From JAWXBT01 sp964523015 (GTDB lineage Bacteria; Bdellovibrionota_C; UBA2361; J135): a stretch of 64,000 nt of DNA. Positions 26,542 to 35,484 of the stretch are shown here, piece after piece; within the stretch, counting starts at the first letter, position 1, and each line of letters begins with the position of its first letter. The stretch spans positions 5,545 to 69,544 of the forward strand of contig CAZFXN010000007.1 of the NCBI GenBank assembly GCA_964523015.1. Reading direction: 5' to 3'. The notes under the pieces were generated by a model. It was not told the origin of the DNA. It did not search any database and saw nothing but the letters and a program-made list of their open reading frames with translations. The position numbers and the translations under genes were made by a program.

Positions 26542-27549
26542 TCATCTAGAGATCATCTGATTAATGGCATCAGTAACCCGATCAGTAGGGATTCCGTTCA
26601 TGCATAGTTCAGTACCAGTAGGACAGCTGTTACCACCATGTCTACTACAAGGTTTGCAAGGTAAATTTTCCTTCTCTATTACCTGTGCTTTATTCTGCCA
26701 CGGTCCGAAACCAAAATCTGGTGAAGTTGCACAGAAAATTGTGACTGTCGGGATCTTAAAGGCAGAGGCGAGATGAAGATTCATACTGTCATTACATACC
26801 ATTAGAGATGCGTTGGACACTATCCCCATAAGCTGAAATAGATCTGTTTTCCCACAGAGATTGTGTGCTTTTGTGCCAAATGCAACCTGATCAGCAATCT
26901 CTTTCTCACTACCAACCCCAACAACCACAACATCATGTTTAAAATCAGTCAGTAATTTCTGTACAATCTCTCTATATCCACTCGCATTCCATCTTTTTGT
27001 TGCCCAGGCACTACCAGGAGCAATTACAGCATATGGTGACTTAATCGAGAAAAGATCGAGAATTTCTTTAGATTCAGTCCCAGAAGGTCCGTATAATTTC
27101 AACTCCATTTCAGCAGTTGTAAATTCCTGAATATGTCCTATTAAGGAGAGGTTTCTTAATACATCATGCTCTTTAGGTGGTCGTTGAACACGATCAGTAT
27201 AGAGAAAACTTAAATGAGCCTTACTAAAACCAACCCTTTTCGGAATCTGCGCTAAAAAAAGTAGTATTGAAGTGCGGTATGACTTATGAAGAGAGTAAAC
27301 AATGTCGAATTTATGATCTTTAACCTCTTTTAATTTAGAAAAGAAACCTCTTAGACCTTTCTCACTTTTTTTCTTATCAAAAGTAATTACTCCTTTAATT
27401 CTACGATCTTTTCGAACGAGAGCCTGACCTAAAAGAGTTGTCATTAAGTAAATTTCTGCACCAGGATGTTTACTAAGTAAACCTCCTATCACCGGGGTTG
27501 AGAGGATTAAATCCCCTAAAAAACTAGTTTGAACTAACAAAATCTTCAC
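26542..27549 (-). CDS. waaF: Lipopolysaccharide heptosyltransferase (GT9, WaaF-like)
   Basis: N-terminal ILLVQTSFLGDLILSTPVIGGLLSKHPGAEIYLMTT is the WaaF pattern; the C-terminal half carries APGSAWATKRW, MVCNDSMNLHLASAFKIPTVTIFCATSPDFGFGPW, and a Cys cluster (PCKPCSRHGGNSCP ... CM). It transfers L-glycero-D-manno-heptose from ADP-heptose to the growing LPS core. 335 residues is normal. It follows the sugar epimerase by about 50 bases and precedes the WaaP-like kinase by 10, within the LPS gene run. Confidence 0.9.
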   Translation of the reverse strand: MKILLVQTSFLGDLILSTPVIGGLLSKHPGAEIYLMTTLLGQALVRKDRRIKGVITFDKKKSEKGLRGFFSKLKEVKDHKFDIVYSLHKSYRTSILLFLAQIPKRVGFSKAHLSFLYTDRVQRPPKEHDVLRNLSLIGHIQEFTTAEMELKLYGPSGTESKEILDLFSIKSPYAVIAPGSAWATKRWNASGYREIVQKLLTDFKHDVVVVGVGSEKEIADQVAFGTKAHNLCGKTDLFQLMGIVSNASLMVCNDSMNLHLASAFKIPTVTIFCATSPDFGFGPWQNKAQVIEKENLPCKPCSRHGGNSCPTGTELCMNGIPTDRVTDAINQMISR

Positions 27550-27598
27550 AGTGGTATCTTCTCAATGCTTTTTTTACAATGTTTTTGAATTCCCAAGT

Positions 27599-28561
27599 TT
27601 ATAGAGGAAATGATCTTCCTGATTTTAATAGATCTCTCATCCATTCGACCTGAGCTTTAATTCCCTCTTTGAGATCTATAGTTGGCCTAAAAGAGAGATC
27701 CTGTTTTGCCTTGGTAGTATCAGCACTTGTAATCTTAGCCTCACCAACTAATTTTTCAGAATAATTTAACTTTAGTTTCCCAACAAAGCTTTCAATTATT
27801 GATAGGACATCATTCACAGAAGCATTAGTACCTCCACCGATATTGTAACAATCCCCATTGTCTCCATGCTGGCTGGCTAGAATATTGGCTCTCACGATAT
27901 CTTTAACGAAGGTAAAATCCCGCGACTGAGTGCCATCACCAAAAATGGGGATCTCCTCTCCAAGTAGAGCCATTTTACAAAATCTTGAGAAGGCCATGTC
28001 CGGCCGCTGCCTTGGTCCATAAACAGTAAAGTACCTTAGCGAAACAGTCGGCAACTTAAACTGTGTAGCGTATAGCGTCACCAAATGTTCGGCAGCTAAT
28101 TTAGTAACTCCATATGGGCTAACTGGTTTTGGTAAAGCCAGCTCGGAAGTGGGAAAAGCTTCAGCATCCCCGTAAACTGAGGAGCTCGAGGCAAAGACCA
28201 TTTTCTTAACTGTGCCAACTAACTTCATCCCTTCAAGGATCCGTTGTGTCACCAGAATATTATGATCGATATATGTTTTAAAATAATCACCCCAACTAGA
28301 CCTTACTCCGGCTTGTCCAGCTTGATGAAAGATAACATCGATTCCTGATAGGAGTTTAGAAATATCAGTGGTAATTAAGTTGGCTTCAATGAATTCAAAG
28401 TTACTATTCTTTTTTGCTAAGATTAAGTTAGATTCCTTAATCTCTCTTGAATAGTAATCAAGGAAGCAATCCACCCCTCTAACGGCATGACCATCCTGAA
28501 GTAATTGATCGCATAAACTGGAGCCAATAAAACCTGCAGCTCCGGTAACTAAACAATTCAT
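27599..28561 (-). CDS. NAD-dependent nucleotide-sugar epimerase/dehydratase
   Basis: Extended short-chain dehydrogenase acting on a nucleotide sugar. The Rossmann motif TGAAGFIGSSL is at the N terminus, the catalytic Ser region at SSSSVYGD and the catalytic pair in YGVTKLAAE. GVDCFLDYYSREIKESNL and YFTVYGPRQRPDMAF resemble UDP-glucuronate 4-epimerases, but UDP-glucose or GDP-sugar substrates are not excluded. Cytoplasmic. It is 8 bases downstream of the FHA gene and upstream of WaaF, suggesting supply of a sugar for LPS or a surface polysaccharide. Confidence 0.88.
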   Translation of the reverse strand: MNCLVTGAAGFIGSSLCDQLLQDGHAVRGVDCFLDYYSREIKESNLILAKKNSNFEFIEANLITTDISKLLSGIDVIFHQAGQAGVRSSWGDYFKTYIDHNILVTQRILEGMKLVGTVKKMVFASSSSVYGDAEAFPTSELALPKPVSPYGVTKLAAEHLVTLYATQFKLPTVSLRYFTVYGPRQRPDMAFSRFCKMALLGEEIPIFGDGTQSRDFTFVKDIVRANILASQHGDNGDCYNIGGGTNASVNDVLSIIESFVGKLKLNYSEKLVGEAKITSADTTKAKQDLSFRPTIDLKEGIKAQVEWMRDLLKSGRSFPL

Positions 28562-28569
28562 AAACTCCT

Positions 28570-29748
28570 TTACTCTGGAACAATCCCTTCTGGAATAACC
28601 TCTTGAGCCTCTGGGGCTTTAGGTGGGACCACCGTGTCTTGAGAGAAAAATATCAGCCAAAAACCATACGATATAAGTGCAAAAACTACAAGAAATCCTA
28701 ATACGGCAAATAATCGATCTTTTAAACCTGGCCCCATTTCAGATTTGGCCATTGCCGTTGATGTAAATCTTCTCGTAGATGGTGGCAATCTTCCACCAGG
28801 TCGACCAGGAGATCCAAGCATCTTTTCCATTTTTTGAGGAGCCTGATCATCTACTCCAAGCTCAGGAATCTGACCAAAGGTACTCAAAGAGCTATGAGTT
28901 CTCTTTCTTACCTGTCCTCGATCATCAAAAGATAGATCGTCTCTAAAAGCTGCCCCCTTAGGAAGCTCAGTGGTTGGCTTATGAGCTAAAGTAGGATTAG
29001 AGTGTGCCTGCTCTCTTGGTTGAATCGAACTGGTTTCTTTAGAAGGTACTACACTGTCCGGTGAAGGATATCCACCTGAAGAAACATTTGGGCTAGGTTT
29101 ATTTACAATCAAAGAAAAAGCCCCACAGACAATCTCATCTCTATCGTCTAACTTAATTGTACCAGCTACCTGTTTACCGTTAAGACTAACTAAGTAAGTT
29201 AAAGGCTCTCCATGTTTTAACTCCCAGACTGAGAGAAACACATCGCCATCTCGGGATTCGATCACTAAACGTGGAGCGTCTCCACTATAATCTGGAAGAG
29301 AAACCGTATCGGTACGGCCTCCCACTGAAAGAATCTGTCCTCCATGTAGTATTCTATACTCACCAACTCCATTACCAGCATCAAAGACCAGAACTGAGCC
29401 ATTACCAGGACTCTGATCATCCCACGTCCTTACCCCAGCTTGATCTGTATACGAAACAACGATAAAGGTGTCGGCCAACTGGAGGCGATCTCCCGGCCTA
29501 ACTACACAGACCTGTCCTTTTTTTATAACTTTACTGTTATGCCAGGATCCATTGGTGCTCCCAAGATCTTTGTAACACCAATTTTGACCCATAAGAAAAA
29601 AAACTCCGTGGGATCTAGATATGGATCCTCTCTCTAATTTCAAACCATGACCGGGATCTCTTCCGATAACAGTTTCACTAGATAGCACTACTCCTACAGA
29701 TTTTCGGGATCCGTCTGGGGAGTGTTCTTCGAGCTTAAGACCTTTCAT
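28570..29748 (-). CDS. FHA-domain membrane protein
   Basis: Residues about 20-95 form a forkhead-associated phospho-Thr-binding domain with the canonical VIGRDPGHGLKL, SISRSHGVFF and LGSTNGSWHN motifs. A second, weaker FHA-like stretch may occupy about 120-210 (GGRTDTVSLPDYSGDAPRLVIESRDGDVFLSV). A Pro/Ser-rich linker leads to a membrane helix at about 350-372 (LFAVLGFLVVFALISYGFWLIFF) near the C terminus. It is the first gene after the terminator of the T3SS operon and leads a run ending in an active Ser/Thr kinase, its plausible partner. Confidence 0.82.
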   Translation of the reverse strand: MKGLKLEEHSPDGSRKSVGVVLSSETVIGRDPGHGLKLERGSISRSHGVFFLMGQNWCYKDLGSTNGSWHNSKVIKKGQVCVVRPGDRLQLADTFIVVSYTDQAGVRTWDDQSPGNGSVLVFDAGNGVGEYRILHGGQILSVGGRTDTVSLPDYSGDAPRLVIESRDGDVFLSVWELKHGEPLTYLVSLNGKQVAGTIKLDDRDEIVCGAFSLIVNKPSPNVSSGGYPSPDSVVPSKETSSIQPREQAHSNPTLAHKPTTELPKGAAFRDDLSFDDRGQVRKRTHSSLSTFGQIPELGVDDQAPQKMEKMLGSPGRPGGRLPPSTRRFTSTAMAKSEMGPGLKDRLFAVLGFLVVFALISYGFWLIFFSQDTVVPPKAPEAQEVIPEGIVPE

Positions 29749-29775
29749 ATTTCGTAAGTTTTAAATACACAGATG

Positions 29776-29798
29776 AAAAATAGGCTAAGATAACCTAT
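29776..29798 (-). terminator. Rho-independent terminator of the T3SS/histidine-kinase operon
   Basis: On the minus strand ATAGGTTA pairs with TAGCCTAT (one G-U pair) around a TCT loop and is followed by TTTTTC. It lies about 52 bases after the stop of the SctU C-terminal-domain gene, separating that operon from the FHA gene run. Confidence 0.65.
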
Positions 29799-29850
29799 CC
29801 AAATGCTTACATATAATAAAGTTCAGGGCAAGTAGGCAATAAGAGATTAT

Positions 29851-30132
29851 TTACTTATATATCCGCTTAAGCTCATGTAAAAGTACAGCAACAGGTTCAA
29901 AAAGAGATTCAGGTATCTCCTGATCGATTTCAAATGAGGATAATGCTGATACAAGCTCTGGTTTTTCAACTACTGCAACATTATACCGTGAAGCAATGTT
30001 AATAATTTTCTGTGCAATTAGATCATCACCTTTTACCGAAAGCTTTGGAGCTTCCCCTAGTGCTGAATCATAGGTTAACCCAATAGCCCTCTTAGCATCT
30101 TTGGCTAAAATCGGAGGTTTCTTGGTCTTCAT
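29851..30132 (-). CDS. Stand-alone SctU/FlhB C-terminal (switch) domain
   Basis: A 93-residue protein that corresponds to the cytoplasmic domain released by autocleavage of FlhB/SctU. AIGLTYDSALGEAPKLSVKGDDLIAQKI matches the AVALxYD ... AP-x-V-x-A-KG-x-D-x-x-A-x-KI pattern; NVAVVEKPELVSAL and EIDQEIPESLFEPVAVLL match the rest. The NPTH motif is absent; the position is occupied by KDAKR. Such stand-alone domains (FlhB2/FlhX type) are known beside a complete FlhB. Here the sctU gene of the same operon lacks this domain, so this is probably its missing half. Its start overlaps the histidine kinase stop by 4 bases. Confidence 0.85.
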   Translation of the reverse strand: MKTKKPPILAKDAKRAIGLTYDSALGEAPKLSVKGDDLIAQKIINIASRYNVAVVEKPELVSALSSFEIDQEIPESLFEPVAVLLHELKRIYK

Positions 30133-33100
30133 TGATACTCCTCTTCATCGCTTTGCTTCTTTATCTGCTTTTTGGTAGACGCTGTATTGTCGTAGTCGGT
30201 GCCAATATTAACATTATGACCAGTGTCATCTTTTATAATATCAATCTGCCTATCAAGCTTACTGCGCACTTTTGTACCAACCATTCCCTTAACAACTTCC
30301 CTTAGAGTCCAAACAGCAAGTGGCTTATCATAAACTTGAAGATTTCGTTGATCAGAGATGGCCCTCTTCCATCTCAAGGGATTAAAAGAGAGGAGTATCG
30401 CCTTTAGATTAGGAGCAAAACTCGAGGCACTTTCAATAAAATCCGCCATCTGATCAGTAGCACGGTCGGCATCTAAAATAATGATACGGGAAGAATTTTT
30501 ATCATTGATAACCTGATAGAGGTTCTCCTCTGACTCTATTATGATAGGTTTTATTCCTAATGAATCAAGACCTGAATCGATTGTAATCTGTTGAATCGGA
30601 TCGAGGGAATAAAAATAAACTTTTGGTAAAGTTTGACTGGCCAATTGAGTCGCACTAAATGCAGCAGGCAAATAGAGACTAAAAGTACTTCCCTCTCCAA
30701 CAACACTCTGTACAGTAATCAATCCATCATGTTGTTTAAGAATGGAGTAAGCAGTAGAGAGGCCTAATCCAGAACCAGTTACACCAATCCCAGTCACTGC
30801 ATCAACATTTTTAGTTGTATAAAATGGCTCAAAACAACGAGAACGTTGATCCTCATTCATTCCAACACCATTATCTTTTACCTCAATGCGGAGATAGTCT
30901 CCCGGGGCAAGTTCAGGATCAATTTCACCAGATCGAAGTCTGATCCGAGTACAGGAGATACTAACGCTAGCACTGCCTTGAGAGATCGCCTCTTTAGAAT
31001 TAACCAGAAGGTTTGTAAGTACCTGCTGAATCTGCCCCTGATCCGCATAAATCTGAGAATCATCAGTGGTAATGTCCAAATGCAATTCAGTAGGTGAACC
31101 TAGAATAGTCTTATATAAATCTTGAGACTGTTCAATTAGCTGAGCAATAGAGAAATGGCTTTTCTCTCGTGTATCTACAGTTGAGAAACTTAGCAGTTGT
31201 CTGACTAGCATTGCACCTCTTGATGCCGCTCCTTTAATTACACTAACGGCATCACGGAGTAGAGATTTTTTATCCAATTGTAATTCTATCAAAGAAGCTT
31301 GGCCAAGAATTGCCTGAAGCATGTTATTAAAATTATGGGCAACTCCAGAAGCAAAGAGTCCAGCCATTCTCATCTTTTCTGCTTCAGCCAATTTTGATTG
31401 GAATCTATTAGCCATAAATACGACAGCAACCTCATTGGCCATGCTAGTTAAAAAAGACATTCTTCCAGGGGTAAAAAATCCAGCACCAACTGACGGCTCA
31501 ATAACCAAAACTCCTACAAGTTGGCCAAGAGAAACTAATGGTACAACAGCAAAAGGCCCGGGATTTAACCGTTCAAATACACGCTCAAGCCCTGTACAGT
31601 GCTCTGTTTCTGAAGGTTGAATTATTAAAGGCTCTTTCTGTTTTAAAGCCTCGTTTAAGAGATCATTCTGATCAGCATTTAACTCAATCTGTAATTCAAC
31701 GATCCGTCGTCTTACTCCAGGTCCAAAGCCAGCTTGTCCTACAATGTGTGTCCCCTGCTCGTTAATAACACCGAGCCACATCCTTTTGCAGGCTAACTCT
31801 TGATGTAAGATTTTAAAAGCATGATGAGAGATCTCTTTTGGTGACGCGTGTCGTGACAGCTCATGGCTTAACCTATAAAGTGCAGCAAAAAAGTCAGCCT
31901 GTTTTTTTTCATTAGCATAGAGCTCAGCTTGCCGTGTTGCTAAAGCTATCTGATTAGATGCTGCTCCAACTAATTCAAAATCAGCTTTATTAAAAGCACG
32001 TGTTTCTCTCCTAAAAACAACGATTGCTCCAAGTACTTTAGATCCAACAATTAAAGGAGAAACAATCGTGGCTTTTAGCCCCTCAGTCTTAGCAATCTTA
32101 ACTACAGCACGAGGATCCTCTTGGATATTTTCAACCAATATCCCTTCACGGTTAGTGATAGCGAATCGCGCTAACGAAGGACCATTAATAAGTTTTTCCG
32201 CTTCGGTAACATAGGCATGACCAAGACCTTCTGCAGCAGAGAGCTCTAATGTATCTGTCTTTTCATCATAAAAGAAAACTAACCCAGCACTAGAGTTGGT
32301 AGCCTTAATAAGAGCTCTTAATCCTTTTAGTGCTACCATCGTAGGATCTAGATTCATCTGTAAAGCTCTAGCCACCTCATAAAGTGCCTCGATACGTTGC
32401 TGCTGTGAAATGACCTCCTCCTCAGCACTACGTACATCGGTAATATCAACAGTAATTCCTTCCCAACCAACTAACTCTCCAGTTGTGGCAAAAAGAGGAA
32501 CACCTCGGCCAAACATTCGTCTAATAGATCCTGTCGACTGATGGATTATTCTAAACTCCTCGGCAAACTCTCTTGGTTGAGCAACAATACTTGCTATATA
32601 ATCTTTCAACCGAGATAGTTCCTCGCGATGAACCAACCTCATCCATAATGATCCTCCGGCTCTTAAAAACCTATCAGAATCAATACCAAAAACTCTCGAG
32701 GAATTTCCGATAACCTCAGTCACAGAAAATGAAGCATTAGTTCGAAAAATTACAGTATTCCCCGTTTCAAGAAGTCTAAGATAACTTGATTTAAGTTGGG
32801 ACAATCTCGTTTCATCAATTATTGCTACTGTGACAGGCACACCAATCACTAAAACCCCATCATTATGACGGGTAACATTAAATTGATAAGTGCGTTCTTC
32901 TACTTCTGTAATTAGAATTGAATTAAAGGAGGCCCTATTATCTATCTGAGCTAAAACTCGCAATACTGCACTTTGAAAGATCGGCTTTGATTCAGCTGTG
33001 ACAAGGTACTCAAGCATTTTTTCAAACCTCTTTCCTAAAGGTTTAAAATCTGCTTTTTCTAAATATGAAGTTGACTCATCATTAACCGAACAGACAATAC

Positions 33101-33677
33101 CCCTACTATCTATAAAGAAAGATAATCCTGGAAACGCACTTAAAAGCTCAGGTATCGATGAAAATTTTGCCGATCCATCATTTTGGTTTTGCAATTTAGA
33201 ATTTAGAACTGCCTCTAAAGTTACTATAACCAGACGTATCTCTGACAGTTCCCCACTTTCCCATTCTCTTTTATTTTTGATTGAGTGAAGCTCAAAGAAT
33301 CCTTGATAAGTGGCCGCGATAAACGGAAGAACAACCAAGGATTTAATCTGATTTTTTTTAAATATCTCTGCTGTAGCAGCTGGAATATTAGAATCAACAC
33401 TATCTAAGACTAAAGGAGATCTAAATTCTTCACTTTCAATTAGTAATTTTCCTTTTTCCTGGCTTAAAGGGAGAAAGTACTGAGGATAAGAGGGTAATGC
33501 AGTCGCTGAAGATTTATATACTTCCTCATTAAATATAAGGGTAAGAGATACTCGATCAATCCCATATAGTTCTACTATTTTCTTTGTGGTGACTTCGATA
33601 ATTTCAGAGACGCCCTTAACAGAACCAATTAGATTGATTAATTCTTTGATCCGCATTTCATTGATTACAAATGCCAT
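30129..33677 (-). CDS. Multi-domain sensor histidine kinase (GAF-PAS-GAF-GAF-HisKA-HATPase-REC-like)
   Basis: No membrane helix is evident, so it is probably cytoplasmic. Domains in rough order: GAF (about 10-160), PAS (about 170-290), PAS (about 305-420, ending WEGITVDITDVRSAEEEV), GAF (430-590), GAF (600-765), HisKA with phospho-acceptor in VAHNFNNML (His about 780), HATPase with GVGMNEDQRSRCFEPFYTTK and GSGLGLSTAYSIL, and a receiver-like domain (about 1020-1130) with ILDAD and a DKP segment. The HNFNN motif is of the hybrid-kinase subgroup. No DNA-binding domain is attached. The gene sits between the two halves of sctU; ATG 33677 is preferred, with TTG 33680 in frame just upstream. Confidence 0.88.
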   Translation of the reverse strand: MAFVINEMRIKELINLIGSVKGVSEIIEVTTKKIVELYGIDRVSLTLIFNEEVYKSSATALPSYPQYFLPLSQEKGKLLIESEEFRSPLVLDSVDSNIPAATAEIFKKNQIKSLVVLPFIAATYQGFFELHSIKNKREWESGELSEIRLVIVTLEAVLNSKLQNQNDGSAKFSSIPELLSAFPGLSFFIDSRGIVCSVNDESTSYLEKADFKPLGKRFEKMLEYLVTAESKPIFQSAVLRVLAQIDNRASFNSILITEVEERTYQFNVTRHNDGVLVIGVPVTVAIIDETRLSQLKSSYLRLLETGNTVIFRTNASFSVTEVIGNSSRVFGIDSDRFLRAGGSLWMRLVHREELSRLKDYIASIVAQPREFAEEFRIIHQSTGSIRRMFGRGVPLFATTGELVGWEGITVDITDVRSAEEEVISQQQRIEALYEVARALQMNLDPTMVALKGLRALIKATNSSAGLVFFYDEKTDTLELSAAEGLGHAYVTEAEKLINGPSLARFAITNREGILVENIQEDPRAVVKIAKTEGLKATIVSPLIVGSKVLGAIVVFRRETRAFNKADFELVGAASNQIALATRQAELYANEKKQADFFAALYRLSHELSRHASPKEISHHAFKILHQELACKRMWLGVINEQGTHIVGQAGFGPGVRRRIVELQIELNADQNDLLNEALKQKEPLIIQPSETEHCTGLERVFERLNPGPFAVVPLVSLGQLVGVLVIEPSVGAGFFTPGRMSFLTSMANEVAVVFMANRFQSKLAEAEKMRMAGLFASGVAHNFNNMLQAILGQASLIELQLDKKSLLRDAVSVIKGAASRGAMLVRQLLSFSTVDTREKSHFSIAQLIEQSQDLYKTILGSPTELHLDITTDDSQIYADQGQIQQVLTNLLVNSKEAISQGSASVSISCTRIRLRSGEIDPELAPGDYLRIEVKDNGVGMNEDQRSRCFEPFYTTKNVDAVTGIGVTGSGLGLSTAYSILKQHDGLITVQSVVGEGSTFSLYLPAAFSATQLASQTLPKVYFYSLDPIQQITIDSGLDSLGIKPIIIESEENLYQVINDKNSSRIIILDADRATDQMADFIESASSFAPNLKAILLSFNPLRWKRAISDQRNLQVYDKPLAVWTLREVVKGMVGTKVRSKLDRQIDIIKDDTGHNVNIGTDYDNTASTKKQIKKQSDEEEYQ

Positions 33678-33684
33678 CAAACGA

Positions 33685-34479
33685 TTATCCTTCCCCTTTC
33701 GGGCCTTTTCTTTCCACTATAATTACCTTTGAGGATCTAACCCTACGTACCAAATCTTGATCTAGTATAGATCTATGTAATGCCTTTCTGTGCCCTTTCA
33801 TCTCTGGACTTCCTTCATCCTCTTTTGACTCCCGTCTTACATCATCAAGTGACATTGATAGATCTCTAAAATATTTTCTTCGCTTAAGTCCATACTCGAC
33901 AAAGCCTAAACAAATAATAACTGCAACACCACACTGAAGCGCTCTTCCCATCTCTTGACTCCAATGTGGGGCGTTGCTCCCATAAACCATTCCATCCATT
34001 GCAAACTGAGCTAACTCCTTAGATCGGAAGAACCAGAATGCTGCAACTAAGATTATAATTCTGGCAATTAACTCAACAACCTGTTTGAATCCACCAGCTA
34101 ATCTTTGTATCCCCTCACCTGGGTTTACTCGTTTTGGATCAGGTAGCGCCAATGTAAAGTTGAAAAACCCTCCAACCTGGAAAGATTCAACACAGATAGA
34201 GACAATCAGGGCCGCCCCAAGGGAGGCAAGCAAGTAATCACATAGGACACCTGACCAGATCTCAAATGTGGTCATTGGCTGAAGAAATCCTTTAGTAAGT
34301 CCATATTCTAACAGCATTCTATTTCTTTCCCAACTAAATCTAGTAATAATTATTACTCCTATTATTGCGGCAAGTGCTGATAACCCCTTGGTAAGTAAGG
34401 GACTTTTAAGAATGTTCCCCTTATTTCGCTCATCTTTGAGCTTTTTAGTGGTGTGCTTAAACTGTTTCTGCTCAGACAT
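33685..34479 (-). CDS. sctU: SctU/FlhB export-gate protein, truncated before the autocleavage site
   Basis: Type III export apparatus switch protein that wraps the SctRST gate. An N-terminal basic segment (KHTTKKLKDERNKGNILKS) and four membrane helices (about 28-48, 75-100, 135-155 and 185-202) are followed by the linker RRESKEDEGSPEMKGHRKALHR, all typical. The protein ends with SSKVIIVERKGPKGEG at the place where other family members read VVITNPTHYAVAL, so the NPTH site and the C-terminal domain are missing (264 residues against about 350). The missing domain is encoded at 29851-30132. No frameshifted continuation is visible after the TAA. It starts 16 bases after sctT. Confidence 0.88.
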   Translation of the reverse strand: MSEQKQFKHTTKKLKDERNKGNILKSPLLTKGLSALAAIIGVIIITRFSWERNRMLLEYGLTKGFLQPMTTFEIWSGVLCDYLLASLGAALIVSICVESFQVGGFFNFTLALPDPKRVNPGEGIQRLAGGFKQVVELIARIIILVAAFWFFRSKELAQFAMDGMVYGSNAPHWSQEMGRALQCGVAVIICLGFVEYGLKRRKYFRDLSMSLDDVRRESKEDEGSPEMKGHRKALHRSILDQDLVRRVRSSKVIIVERKGPKGEG

Positions 34480-34494
34480 CTGCCACCTCGAGCC

Positions 34495-35223
34495 TTAAAG
34501 TATATTCACCAAACTAAGGAGGGATGACTGACAAAGCTTAGAAAACGAGCTGAGACCTTCAATTTTTAAAAAGGAAATTATAATTAGAATTCCAAATAGA
34601 CTCTTTATCTGAAAGGAATCACTCATCAGTGAAAGTTTAGGAACTGCTTGCCCTAAAAATCCAAACAATACCTCAATTGTAAAAAAGATTAGGGCTAGAG
34701 GAATAAAAAAAGAGAATATCGAGGACAATCCTAATATCAAGAGTTTTGAAAGATTCAAAGCTACACCAGCATCAAGTATTACATCAACACTAGGTATCTT
34801 ATTAAAACTCAGGGCCAGAATCTCAACACCAACTGTTATAATATTACTTGCTAATAAGAGAGAAAAGATCCCGTATTGAAAAAGCAGCGAACTTGGCGTC
34901 GGTGAAGTATTAGTTGTGGGATCGTATATCTGTGAAATTGATTGTCCTCTACCAAGATCAAACAATGAACCGAACATATTCCCACAATGAACAAAGAAAA
35001 GGATCGGTAATCCTAAAGTAAACCCTAGGAGTGCTTCTAATGGTAAATAGTAAGTGGGAAATACGATAAGACTTTCAGTCCTAAGGGTCATTGCTAAGAG
35101 AACTGATAAAGCTACTCTTACTCCTAATTTTATTAGGGTAAAACCAAATGGAATTGCCAAAAGGAATCCAAAGATCCTAAAGCATGCTGCAGTATTTATA
35201 ATTAGAGTTGTATCTCCATTCAT
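34495..35223 (-). CDS. sctT: T3SS export-gate protein SctT (FliR-like)
   Basis: Inner-membrane component of the T3SS export gate, pairing with SctR and SctS in a helical core complex. 242 residues with about six or seven hydrophobic segments; RIFGFLLAIPF near the N terminus, GMFGSLFDLGRGQSISQIYDPTTNTSPTPSSLLFQYG in the centre and GFLGQAVPKLSLMSDSFQIKSLFG near the end are family features. Slightly shorter than the usual 255-260. The gene begins at the base next to the sctS stop, in the conserved R-S-T-U order. Confidence 0.9.
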   Translation of the reverse strand: MNGDTTLIINTAACFRIFGFLLAIPFGFTLIKLGVRVALSVLLAMTLRTESLIVFPTYYLPLEALLGFTLGLPILFFVHCGNMFGSLFDLGRGQSISQIYDPTTNTSPTPSSLLFQYGIFSLLLASNIITVGVEILALSFNKIPSVDVILDAGVALNLSKLLILGLSSIFSFFIPLALIFFTIEVLFGFLGQAVPKLSLMSDSFQIKSLFGILIIISFLKIEGLSSFSKLCQSSLLSLVNIL

Positions 35224-35484
35224 CTACATCCTCCCTATTTCAGGAAAAGTACGGAGTGATTCAACAAAAAACATCATCAGCTCTCTACCGATCCAAGCTG
35301 CTCCAAAAAATATAGAGAGCCCAATTGTTAATAATTTAACAACGTAAGAGATAGTTTGTTCCTGAATCTGGGTTGCCGCTTGCAGGATACCAACGAGGAG
35401 TCCAGTAAACATACTTAGAATTAGAGGTGGAAATGAGATAATTACTGTTAAAAAAAGAGCTTCCCGTAAAAATATTTCAAACAT
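35224..35484 (-). CDS. sctS: T3SS export-gate protein SctS (FliQ-like)
   Basis: 86-residue protein with two membrane helices and the FliQ/SctS pattern: EALFLTVIISFPPLILSMFTGLLVGILQAATQIQEQTISYVVKLL. It is the smallest member of the export gate, forming four copies in the known SctRST structures. It overlaps the end of sctR by 8 bases and abuts sctT, so translation of the gate genes is tightly coupled. Confidence 0.93.
   Translation of the reverse strand: MFEIFLREALFLTVIISFPPLILSMFTGLLVGILQAATQIQEQTISYVVKLLTIGLSIFFGAAWIGRELMMFFVESLRTFPEIGRM

Noticed and set aside
30846..31765. Plus-strand reading frames inside the histidine kinase gene
   Set aside because: They are antisense to conserved catalytic sequence of the kinase and have no domains of their own.
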